64,000 nt of DNA from Parablautia sp. Marseille-Q6255 (lineage in GTDB: Bacteria; Bacillota; Clostridia; Lachnospirales; Lachnospiraceae): assembly GCF_951230155.1 (NCBI RefSeq), contig NZ_CATNVD010000002.1, forward strand, positions 1 through 64,000. Direction: 5' to 3'. The notes beneath the pieces were generated by a model, which made no database searches, was not told where the DNA came from, and saw only the letters and a list, made by a program, of their open reading frames with translations. Position numbers and translations under genes: made by a program. This document shows positions 7,194 through 14,029 of this stretch, one piece after another. Position 1 is the stretch's first letter. Each line of letters starts with the position of its first letter.

Positions 7194-8945
7194 TTATTTT
7201 TCCTCCTTTTTTTCGTACTTTTTCTGTGTCTGATGATAATATCCTATTGCAAATTTTCCCTGTTCTTCTAATGATAAGCGCTTAGGGAAGCCTTCGTTCG
7301 CATCCACTTTCCACATGATCTCCGTGAAAAGCTTTTCATAATATTTTTTTGTACCTTCTTTTTCCCGTCCGATTTTCTTCATATGGCTGTTTTTTAATTT
7401 AATTAAAGTGGGAAATACTATCCCCGGAGTTCCGCACGCCGAGTTAAAATAACGATCCCGGATTGTTGCCTGTATTGTCGGATTTGCCTCTGACTGTATC
7501 GATTCCAGTACTGAAAACAGCCTCCCCAATACGTATGAAATCTCATTGCTTTCTTCATTTAAGCCCATATAATCCTCTCCTTCCTCCCAGTTACAGTTTT
7601 TCATTAAATATGTTTTTATAATTGCGATTCTTCTCCAGGTGATCTTACTCTCATCCTGTTCTGCCCGGATACGGATCAGCGTATCGGAATACAGTCTTTC
7701 CGGGTATCTGCTCCCCGATAAAATTGCGCGAAACGTCATTGCAGCCATATTCGATACTGGTTTTTTATCCTTCGAGTTCTTATTCACAGTTTCATACAGC
7801 ATATCCCGAATGCCCAGATACTGCCTCGTCTCCCATTTCGGTTGTACCACTTCCATTCTTTTATAGTGTGCAGAAATGTTCTTTAAGATGTTTCCGAAGG
7901 AGTTCTCATAGAAAAACCGCACAGACAGTCTTGCTGCATTTGGCGCCAACCCCAGAACATAAAATTTCTGCTCCATATCCAGTTCATCGCCATTAAAAAT
8001 AACAGGATGTCCTAAGTGTATTTTTTCGAACAGCCCCCTCAGCTCCCGCTGGTTATCCACAGACGGCTCCGTACATTCCCTGAAGAAATCCTGATACCCC
8101 GCATTGCCGCTTTCCGCCCAGAAAACGACCATGGCATCCCCGACCGGAAAAGAATATTCCCGGGTAGACAGCAAATAATTCAGCGCCGTTGTATAAGAAA
8201 ACTCTGCACGTTTGCCCACCGGAGCATTATAACTTTGTTCCTTTCCATAGGATTCAAACGCAGGCGCATTAAAGGAAACCAGCGCCGCACCGCTTGATTG
8301 TGCACCCGGAACACCTCTTATTCCTCGATGGATTCTCGCGATCTCTGCCTTTTCCCCTGTCACAAGACATATACCCTGATCCCCTTGTGTTTCTGTGTTT
8401 TTTTTGCTGTCCCAGATTTCTTTTATTTCCGCATCATTTTGAGCATAGTCCATGCCTATTCCGAAAATCAGATTTCCCCCATCTGTGATTTCTTCCCAGT
8501 TCGCTCTGATCTCCTCATGATCCATTGCTTTTTCCGGATCCCATTTTTCAAAAAACAAGCGAACGGCTTTTGCCATATCCCCCTCCGCCTGCTCCAAGAA
8601 AGAAAGATGCTTTTCTTTTGCAGCAAGAAAACACTCTCTCGCTCTCTTTTTATTCTTTTCATCCTCTTCCAGACAGATACCCAGCAGATATTTCGCATTG
8701 TCACACAAAAAATTGGCAGATACGCCGGAGGATCTCGTCACCATCTCCGGCACTGAAAGCGGCTGTGCAGCCCATACCTTCTTCTTTCCCCGCTCTTCCT
8801 CACTTTTCAGACTGATGATCCCCTTCACTTTCCCTTCTTTGTTCAGATCAATCTGGTACGAGACTTTTGCACTGCACCAGCCCGGTCTTGATACCTTTCC
8901 GTCATCTGCCAGGACTTCATAATATTTTGTAAGAGCCTGTAACAT
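7194..8945 (-). CDS. cas8c: Cas8c (Csd1), type I-C large subunit
   Basis: A 583-residue large subunit that recognises the PAM and, in I-C systems, carries an internal translation product acting as small subunit. It begins MLQALTKYYEVLADDG, a characteristic Csd1 start, and contains the conserved AQPLSVPEM, FNAPAFESYGKEQSYNAPV and FYVLGLAPNAARLSVRFF segments. The start overlaps the cas5 stop (TAATG). No frameshift or stop is present. Confidence 0.95.
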   Translation of the reverse strand: MLQALTKYYEVLADDGKVSRPGWCSAKVSYQIDLNKEGKVKGIISLKSEEERGKKKVWAAQPLSVPEMVTRSSGVSANFLCDNAKYLLGICLEEDEKNKKRARECFLAAKEKHLSFLEQAEGDMAKAVRLFFEKWDPEKAMDHEEIRANWEEITDGGNLIFGIGMDYAQNDAEIKEIWDSKKNTETQGDQGICLVTGEKAEIARIHRGIRGVPGAQSSGAALVSFNAPAFESYGKEQSYNAPVGKRAEFSYTTALNYLLSTREYSFPVGDAMVVFWAESGNAGYQDFFRECTEPSVDNQRELRGLFEKIHLGHPVIFNGDELDMEQKFYVLGLAPNAARLSVRFFYENSFGNILKNISAHYKRMEVVQPKWETRQYLGIRDMLYETVNKNSKDKKPVSNMAAMTFRAILSGSRYPERLYSDTLIRIRAEQDESKITWRRIAIIKTYLMKNCNWEEGEDYMGLNEESNEISYVLGRLFSVLESIQSEANPTIQATIRDRYFNSACGTPGIVFPTLIKLKNSHMKKIGREKEGTKKYYEKLFTEIMWKVDANEGFPKRLSLEEQGKFAIGYYHQTQKKYEKKEEK

Positions 8946-9607
8946 TATCGTATCACCTCACAGTCGCGCAAATCCAGTACACCATGTCTCAACACTGCCC
9001 GAAAAAACATGGGAGTTATATTATTTTTGTCCGTATAATCCATGTCAAATAGCATCAATCCCAGATCTTTTTCTGCAACATCATCAAACGCCGTTTCAAT
9101 CTCTTCCTCTTCACACAGTGCAAAATTTACCGGAAACTCCCGGCAGCCAAAATATGGCATATGATAGCACTTTCCTTTTTGCAGACGTCTCATCATAATA
9201 TCCTTGAATTTCCCCGGATTATCTGTTTCATTTGCCCGCTCTGTCATCTCAAAATGTGCTTCGATCACATACGCCACATCCGTCAGGATCATAGAAGCTC
9301 TTTGCACGATTTCCTCTTTGCTGCTTATGTAGAGCGGCTTTTGGGCTCCATTGTATACAGGCAAAACATTATTTGCAGAAATCTTGCTTTTCACTTCATT
9401 TCTCCGCACACTGGTAAAACGGATCGGATTCTTCACATATATTTTGTCAATGACCCACTTCAGCCCTGGATGCCAGTAGATGGCTTCTAAAATCCCTCTT
9501 GCTGCCGATGGCGTCATCACATCATAAGAATATCGTTCTACCTTTAGCTCGGGGCGCGAAAATAACGCATAATCGCCCCAGACCTTTACTTTGACTCCCA
9601 TTCCCAT
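8945..9607 (-). CDS. cas5: Cas5c (Cas5d) crRNA-processing subunit
   Basis: This 220-residue protein replaces Cas6 in type I-C: it cuts pre-crRNA at the base of the repeat hairpin and stays bound to the 5' handle. Visible are the N-terminal VKVWGDYALFSRPELKVERYSY, the MTPSAARGILEAIYWHP motif with the catalytic-type Tyr44, and a Lys/His cluster in KGKCYHMPYFGCREFP. Start ATG 9607 has GAGGTGAT upstream. It sits 18 bp after the DUF3791 gene, so the two share a transcript. An intact Cas5c matters for the small-RNA candidate at 10204, which has a processable hairpin and handle. Confidence 0.95.
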   Translation of the reverse strand: MGMGVKVKVWGDYALFSRPELKVERYSYDVMTPSAARGILEAIYWHPGLKWVIDKIYVKNPIRFTSVRRNEVKSKISANNVLPVYNGAQKPLYISSKEEIVQRASMILTDVAYVIEAHFEMTERANETDNPGKFKDIMMRRLQKGKCYHMPYFGCREFPVNFALCEEEEIETAFDDVAEKDLGLMLFDMDYTDKNNITPMFFRAVLRHGVLDLRDCEVIR

Positions 9608-9625
9608 ATCATCACCTCTTTCATT

Positions 9626-9862
9626 TTATAAAATGATGTTGGAGACAAAAGTCCCCTCCGTCATCTTACTTTCTTTTATAAACTCATCTGCCACCTTTTC
9701 AATCGACTCACAATAAAATACCTCCGCGTATTCATAAATACGTTTAAGTCGTTCTTTCCCAAAAATATCTACTACTTTTCTTCTCGTTCTTTTTGCTCTT
9801 CTTCCGATATATTCAATCAGGCTGCACGTAAAAAACAAATCGTTGTCATTTTTTCTCGCCAT
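9626..9862 (-). CDS. DUF3791-like protein
   Basis: A 78-residue acidic/basic helical protein (NDNDLFFTCSLIEYIGRR, ... IYEYAEVFYCESIEKVADEF). It resembles DUF3791 proteins, small partners habitually encoded beside DUF3990 ADP-ribosyltransferase-fold proteins and suspected to form toxin-antitoxin-like pairs. Here it lies directly after a DUF3990 remnant and directly before cas5, under the promoter at 10064-10092. Family assignment is from recognised sequence features; the biochemical role is unproven. Confidence 0.6.
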   Translation of the reverse strand: MARKNDNDLFFTCSLIEYIGRRAKRTRRKVVDIFGKERLKRIYEYAEVFYCESIEKVADEFIKESKMTEGTFVSNIIL

Positions 9863-9999
9863 ATGCAGCCTCGCTTCCTATTATCATTGGGTTCATACTC
9901 ATATTTATTGATATAACCATTTTTTCCATATCGTGCAGCCCAACGTTCTGCCGGTTCCGGATATTCTACTATTTCCTTACTGCCGTGATATAAGATCAT
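9817..9999 (-). pseudogene. Eroded DUF3990 (ADP-ribosyltransferase-fold) gene
   Basis: The frame starts MILYHGSKEIVEYPE, the usual DUF3990 N-terminus, then jumps to PAERWAARYGKNGYINKYEYEPND, which matches a segment normally some 25 residues further on, so an internal deletion is likely. After EYEPND the similarity ends and the frame runs out over the start of the DUF3791 gene. The family is usually about 160 residues; only about 45 recognisable residues remain. It is the first gene after the cas5-operon promoter. A toxin-like product would be inactive in this form. Confidence 0.6.
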
Positions 10000-10063
10000 T
10001 GGTGCACTCCATTTATATTTCTTGATATTTTTCCGACTATTTTTTTGATTTACTTATATTTTC

Positions 10064-10092
10064 ACTATAACATACTCTCTCTCAAAAAGCAA
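10064..10092 (-). promoter_or_regulatory. Promoter of the DUF3990-DUF3791-cas5...cas2 operon
   Basis: On the minus strand -35 TTGCTT (10092-10087) and -10 TATAGT (10069-10064) are separated by 17 nt, with an extended TGT before the -10. It lies 65 bp upstream of the first ATG. The candidate small-RNA target begins 33 bp upstream of the -35, so a full-length Cascade footprint would reach the -35. Confidence 0.7.
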
Positions 10093-10100
10093 TACTAAAT

Positions 10101-10128
10101 TTATTTTTGTTAAGTAAATTCTATGGAA
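10101..10128 (-). promoter_or_regulatory. PAM plus partial protospacer for the divergent guide-like RNA
   Basis: On the minus strand TTC (10128-10126) is followed by CATAGAATTTA. The spacer-like segment of the RNA at 10230 reads CATAGTATTTA. Ten of the first eleven positions match, the only mismatch being position 6, which is flipped out and unpaired in type I guides. Further matches occur at positions 14, 16, 18 and 20-23. TTC is the known type I-C PAM. A Cascade bound from 10125 downward over a normal spacer length would abut the -35 at 10092-10087. Confidence 0.65.
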
Positions 10129-10168
10129 ATATATAAAATTTAAAATTAACACAAAATATCTTCTCTTG

Positions 10169-10197
10169 TTGTCGTTAAAAAAAACTTATGTTATACT
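10169..10197 (+). promoter_or_regulatory. Promoter of the guide-like small RNA
   Basis: -35 TTGTCG (10169-10174), a 17-nt spacer and -10 TATACT (10192-10197) preceded by the extended element TGT. Transcription would start near 10203-10204, exactly at the first base of the pseudo-repeat. Confidence 0.7.
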
Positions 10198-10203
10198 ACG
10201 TTC

Positions 10204-10321
10204 GTCAGAAGTACTCTGTGGATTGAAATCATAGTATTTATCTTAAAGAAATTTGTCAGAAGCGGTGTTTATGCAGTATCATGGTTCTGTGAACCTCTGC
10301 ATATCACCGCTTCTGCCCTTT
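10204..10321 (+). ncRNA. Candidate CreR/CreA-like Cas-regulating RNA
   Basis: The RNA would open with a 26-nt pseudo-repeat (10204-10229): GTC, a CAGA/TCTG hairpin with loop AGTAC, then TGGATTGAAAT, which is exactly the 11-nt 5' handle left by type I-C Cas5. A 25-nt spacer-like segment (10230-10254) follows. A second GTCAGAAG, the same eight bases that open the pseudo-repeat, then leads into a long terminator hairpin (10257-10315) and TTTTT. It is divergent from the cas5 operon and its guide segment matches DNA upstream of that operon's promoter beside a TTC PAM. Known CreA/CreR RNAs use partial, seed-only matches to steer Cascade to a promoter and repress it. Expression and function are inferred, not shown. 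Confidence 0.65.
10257..10315 (+). terminator. Terminator hairpin of the guide-like RNA
   Basis: Three nested stems: CAGAAGCGGTG/CACCGCTTCTG (11 bp), TATGCAG/CTGCATA (7 bp) and GGTTC/GAACC around TGT, followed by CCCTTTTT. On the other strand it lies just past the cas3 stop and may also help end cas3 transcripts, though the T-run there is weak. Confidence 0.8.
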
Positions 10322-10341
10322 TTATCGTTTCCCAGCACTCT

Positions 10342-12498
10342 TTAGAAAAACAGCGCCATCCCATTGTCGATCTCTAATTCCAGTCCCATCTCCTGCGTAT
10401 ATCTGCTGGTATCTGTCAGCACATAGAAATCCTTCATATCTTCGGATACCGGTTGTATCATCCCTGCTCCCTGCATTTTATTAAATGTCTGATCATATAT
10501 GGAAACACAATACTGACTTGCTTTTCGCATACCGGATCTGGTAAATCCTTTATGCTGTAGCTCCTGAAGAATTTCATCTGCTCCTTCTTCACAATTTATA
10601 AAAATTGTCTTTGTATTCTCTTCAATCAGCTTAAACTCTTTTCCCACCTTTGCAAAATTATATTTCATTTTTTTATCCGTAAACTCATCCAGAATTTTTT
10701 TCTTATCCAGGCTGTCCCCCTTGATATGGTACAGCATTTCAAAATATTTTGTGATTGTCTCCATATCAGAAAGCTCTCTGCCATCGGCAAGCAGGCTTTT
10801 TGCAACATCGATCTGCTGCCTTTGCCCCATCACTGTTTCTTTTCCTTCAAAACAGAAAATAAATACTTTACTGCTTTCCGCCTTTCGCCGTCCTTCTCTG
10901 TTGCAGCGACCCGCTGCCTGTATCATAGAATCCACACCGGCAAGTTCACGATAAACAGAATGAAAGTCAAGATCCACGCCAGCTTCTACAAGACTGGTGG
11001 AAATGAGAATACATTTCTCATTGCTTCGAAGCTTTTCCCTGACCTCATCCAGCACGCGCTTTCTGTGTACAGGATACATACTGGTAGACAAATGGTACAC
11101 TCCAGTCCCTTTTAATTGTTTATAAATACTCTGTGCCCTTTTTTTCGTATTAACTATGCAAAGTGCCTGCTGTTCCTCTTCCAGCTTCTTTATGAGCGAA
11201 TCCTCTGTCACAACTCCTGCGTTTTCAAATTGTGTTCTTTTGAAAAATTCAAATTGCTCCTGCAGTCTCGGGCACAACTGCGTAGCCGGAGCCTTGCTTT
11301 GAAAAAACGATGTGAGAGCCGGCTGCGTCGCTGTACATAAAACGACACTTGTTCCATAGTTGTTCATAAGCTCCTCTATCATCGCAATGCATGGCTTTAA
11401 ATAATCATTTGGCAGCATCTGGGCTTCATCAAAAATAATCACACTGTTCGCAATATTATGCAATTTTCTGCATTTAGAAGACTTGTTCGCAAACAATGAT
11501 TCAAAAAACTGCACATTCGTTGTGACAACAACCGGCTTGTCCCAATTTTCCGATGCGAGCTGCATTGCCCGAAGTTCTTCTGTACTTTTCTCTGTGCTTT
11601 CATAGTCGACATTGCAATGATTTTCCAGCACATTCCTGTCTCCCAAAATATCTCGAAATACCCTGGCATTCTGCTCAATAATACTGGTATATGGAATGAC
11701 ATAAATCACTCTGTCCATTTGATGTTCCACTGCATGACGCAATGCAAATGCCAAAGAAGCGATCGTCTTTCCTCCGCCTGTCGGAACAGTCAGATGAAAG
11801 AGGCCTTTTTCGGATTTTCCTTTTTCGAGGCAATATCTTAATATTTCTGACCGCCGCCCGTTGACGGTATCCGTATCCTGGTTATTTAACCATCCGGAAA
11901 TATGTTTTTCCAGCTTTTCAAAAAGGATTTCTATGCTTTCTCCAGGATTTCTCTCTTCTTTCCCGTCATTCATAAAAGCTTCTGTATCCAGAAAATCTGC
12001 ATCTACCAGACAGGAATAAATCATCCGGATGAAAACACTAAGCGAAAAATCCGGATTCGTTGTTTTTTTCCAATCAAACGGGTCTGAACTGATTTCCGGA
12101 ATTTCGATCTCTGTACGGTATGCCGTATAATCGCTGATTCTCTTCTGCATTCTGCCCATCAAAGTTGCATTTCCACCATTATCAAAATTGTCTCCGTGGT
12201 CTGCCAGTCCCGCATGATGCCCGGCAATGCAATACTCCAAAAAACGATACTTCCCGCCTTTCTCCCTGCAGGCTCTGGCTCCCGCCGTAGCATGATCTAC
12301 CTGACGCTTACTATCCCATTTTATTTTTTCCTGAAAATCCACAGAATACTTTCCTATGTCGTGGAGCATCCCGCAGCAATATCCCCAATCCTGTTTTCCG
12401 AACTTTTCTGCAAATTCTCCAGCCAGCTTTGCCGTCCCGTTCAAATGTTCTTTTATCGTCTGTATCCCCTGACTGTTCTTATGTGCAATATATTCCAT
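10342..12498 (-). CDS. cas3: Cas3 HD nuclease-helicase (type I-C)
   Basis: A 718-residue Cas3, the single-strand nuclease and translocase recruited by Cascade to degrade target DNA. The HD domain shows His20, His48-Asp49 (MLHDIGKYS), His71 (DHATAG) and GHHAG. The helicase shows Walker A VPTGGGKT, motif II DEAQ, motif III TATQPAL, and motif V-VI VEAGVDLDF ... QAAGRCNREG. I prefer ATG 12498 over the GTG two codons earlier, because GGGAGAA is then correctly spaced. It has its own promoter (12590-12618) and is separated from cas5 by the guide-like RNA region, so it is probably regulated separately from Cascade. Confidence 0.95.
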   Translation of the reverse strand: MEYIAHKNSQGIQTIKEHLNGTAKLAGEFAEKFGKQDWGYCCGMLHDIGKYSVDFQEKIKWDSKRQVDHATAGARACREKGGKYRFLEYCIAGHHAGLADHGDNFDNGGNATLMGRMQKRISDYTAYRTEIEIPEISSDPFDWKKTTNPDFSLSVFIRMIYSCLVDADFLDTEAFMNDGKEERNPGESIEILFEKLEKHISGWLNNQDTDTVNGRRSEILRYCLEKGKSEKGLFHLTVPTGGGKTIASLAFALRHAVEHQMDRVIYVIPYTSIIEQNARVFRDILGDRNVLENHCNVDYESTEKSTEELRAMQLASENWDKPVVVTTNVQFFESLFANKSSKCRKLHNIANSVIIFDEAQMLPNDYLKPCIAMIEELMNNYGTSVVLCTATQPALTSFFQSKAPATQLCPRLQEQFEFFKRTQFENAGVVTEDSLIKKLEEEQQALCIVNTKKRAQSIYKQLKGTGVYHLSTSMYPVHRKRVLDEVREKLRSNEKCILISTSLVEAGVDLDFHSVYRELAGVDSMIQAAGRCNREGRRKAESSKVFIFCFEGKETVMGQRQQIDVAKSLLADGRELSDMETITKYFEMLYHIKGDSLDKKKILDEFTDKKMKYNFAKVGKEFKLIEENTKTIFINCEEGADEILQELQHKGFTRSGMRKASQYCVSIYDQTFNKMQGAGMIQPVSEDMKDFYVLTDTSRYTQEMGLELEIDNGMALFF

Positions 12499-12589
12499 TT
12501 TCACTTCTCCCTTCGTTTTTCTTTCTGACTCAAAAACTGTTTTTCACAGATATAGCATTTTCCTGCACCGGACATTTTTGTATACTTGT

Positions 12590-12618
12590 ATTTTATAACA
12601 GTTTCTTTTCTGTGCCAA
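12590..12618 (-). promoter_or_regulatory. cas3 promoter
   Basis: On the minus strand -35 TTGGCA (12618-12613) and -10 TAAAAT (12595-12590) are 17 nt apart, about 90 bp upstream of the cas3 start. I saw no copy of the TTC-CATAG target here. Confidence 0.5.
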
Positions 12619-12682
12619 TCCGATTATCTCCTCCGCTGCACTTATATAAATCTGTAACTTCTTTGTGGAGCCTTACAAAAAA

Positions 12683-12716
12683 AGAACCAGAAAGAGTTTT
12701 TCTCTTATCTGATTCT
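12683..12716 (-). terminator. Terminator after yaaA
   Basis: On the minus strand an imperfect stem (AGAA-CAGA-AAGAG with CTCTT-CTG-TTCT) is followed by a run of seven T. It closes the hydroxylase-bcp-yaaA operon. Confidence 0.65.
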
Positions 12717-12811
12717 TATTATAACGGCCAGGATCTCCCTTAAACATACCTCGCAACTTGAATTTCTGTTCTGTTATCCTTCAGATGCTTCCACATATCT
12801 TCTTTTACCGT

Positions 12812-13558
12812 CTACTCCACCCGCTCAAATATATACTCTTTTTCTGAGGACAATTCTCCCCGAAATACGTAGCCCAGACGATCAAATTTCTGTATCTCCT
12901 CTATCTTCTCCACTGCATGCTCCGCCATATAGCGCACCATCTCGCCGCGTGCCATTTTCGCATACGTCCCCTTTGTGGCAAGCTTTCCCCCGACGTTCTC
13001 ACAAAATATGACAGTCACAAATCTGTCTTCAGCGGTCAGGTACTTTTCGATACATTTTGCATACTCCTTTGATGCAAGGTTTACGATAATACCACTCTCA
13101 TCCCTGACTGCATCGTACAGATCCCTTCCCCAGAGATCATACAGATTTTTCGTCCCTGCGATCTGCGCTTTTGCCTGCATTTCGAGCCGGTAAGGAGTCA
13201 CACCGTCCATAGGAGAGAGTACGCCGTAAAAAGCAGACAGAATGCGCAGGTGCTGCTGGATATATCCCAGCTGCTCCGCCTCAAATACGGATGGCGCCAT
13301 ATACTGATAGGCAATCCCCTCATAAGAGAGGATTGCCGGAGTCAGATTTTTTTGCAATTCCATATATGCCAGCCGTCTGATATTTTCCTGAGCGATTTTA
13401 TCGTTGCATTTCCAGAGCGTCTGCAGCTCTTGATGCGTACGCTCCCTCAGCCAGCGCAGGATCACTTCTGTTTTTGGCAAAAAACACGGAAGCCCGGCCA
13501 CCGGCAGGCTGTCTGTGTCTGTCTTCATCTTTTTTGCCGGAGAGAGAATAATTCTCAT
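12812..13558 (-). CDS. yaaA: YaaA-family peroxide stress protein
   Basis: A 248-residue DUF328/YaaA protein. The family start MRIILSPAKKM, the SYEGIAYQYM segment and the LYDLWGRDL and VNLASKEYAK motifs are all present. In E. coli YaaA lowers free intracellular iron during hydrogen peroxide stress and so limits Fenton damage to DNA and proteins; the fold binds DNA with a helix-hairpin-helix-like motif. Its ATG overlaps the bcp stop (ATGA). Together with bcp it forms the tail of the molybdenum hydroxylase operon. Confidence 0.92.
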   Translation of the reverse strand: MRIILSPAKKMKTDTDSLPVAGLPCFLPKTEVILRWLRERTHQELQTLWKCNDKIAQENIRRLAYMELQKNLTPAILSYEGIAYQYMAPSVFEAEQLGYIQQHLRILSAFYGVLSPMDGVTPYRLEMQAKAQIAGTKNLYDLWGRDLYDAVRDESGIIVNLASKEYAKCIEKYLTAEDRFVTVIFCENVGGKLATKGTYAKMARGEMVRYMAEHAVEKIEEIQKFDRLGYVFRGELSSEKEYIFERVE

Positions 13559-14010
13559 GACAGCTCACCCAGCATTTTCTCCGGATCCTCCGCTGCCTTT
13601 ACTTTATCATTCGCCTTAATAATGATTCCTTCCTCATCAATGAGGTACGTCGTGCGGACAACGCCCATGGAGACCTTTCCATAGTTTTTCTTTTCCTTCC
13701 AGACGTCATACGCTTCGATCGCTGTACGCTCCGGATCTGCCAGAAGCGTGATCGTCAGATCCTGCTTCTCTTCAAAACGCTTATGCGAAGCAACGGAATC
13801 TTTGCTGATGCCAAGGATCACCACTCCTTTTTCCTGAAACTGCGGCAGCCGTTCGGAATATCCGCATGCCTGCTTTGTGCAGCCCGGTGTATTATCCTTC
13901 GGATAGAAGTATAAAAGGACCTTCTTTCCTCTGTATTCTGCCAGGGTGTGCATCTCTCCGTTTTGATCCGGCAATGTAAATTCCGGCGCCTTTGTTCCAA
14001 CCTCTAACAT
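13555..14010 (-). CDS. bcp: Thioredoxin-dependent thiol peroxidase (Bcp/PrxQ)
   Basis: A 151-residue atypical 2-Cys peroxiredoxin that reduces hydrogen peroxide and organic hydroperoxides using thioredoxin. The peroxidatic Cys is in NTPGCTKQACGY, with the resolving Cys five residues later, the PrxQ/Bcp spacing. The conserved FYPKD precedes it and VVRTTYLIDEEG follows. It begins 19 bp after the hydroxylase large-subunit gene with AAAGGAGG, so it is probably transcribed with it. Confidence 0.95.
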   Translation of the reverse strand: MLEVGTKAPEFTLPDQNGEMHTLAEYRGKKVLLYFYPKDNTPGCTKQACGYSERLPQFQEKGVVILGISKDSVASHKRFEEKQDLTITLLADPERTAIEAYDVWKEKKNYGKVSMGVVRTTYLIDEEGIIIKANDKVKAAEDPEKMLGELS

Positions 14011-14029
14011 ACTGTTTCCTCCTTTGTGC

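Noticed and set aside
10204-10229. Reading the pseudo-repeat as just a leftover of the main CRISPR array
   Set aside because: Its hairpin differs entirely from the array repeats at 4038 and 1513 and it lies on the opposite strand. It has its own promoter and terminator, and only the handle is conserved, which points to function.
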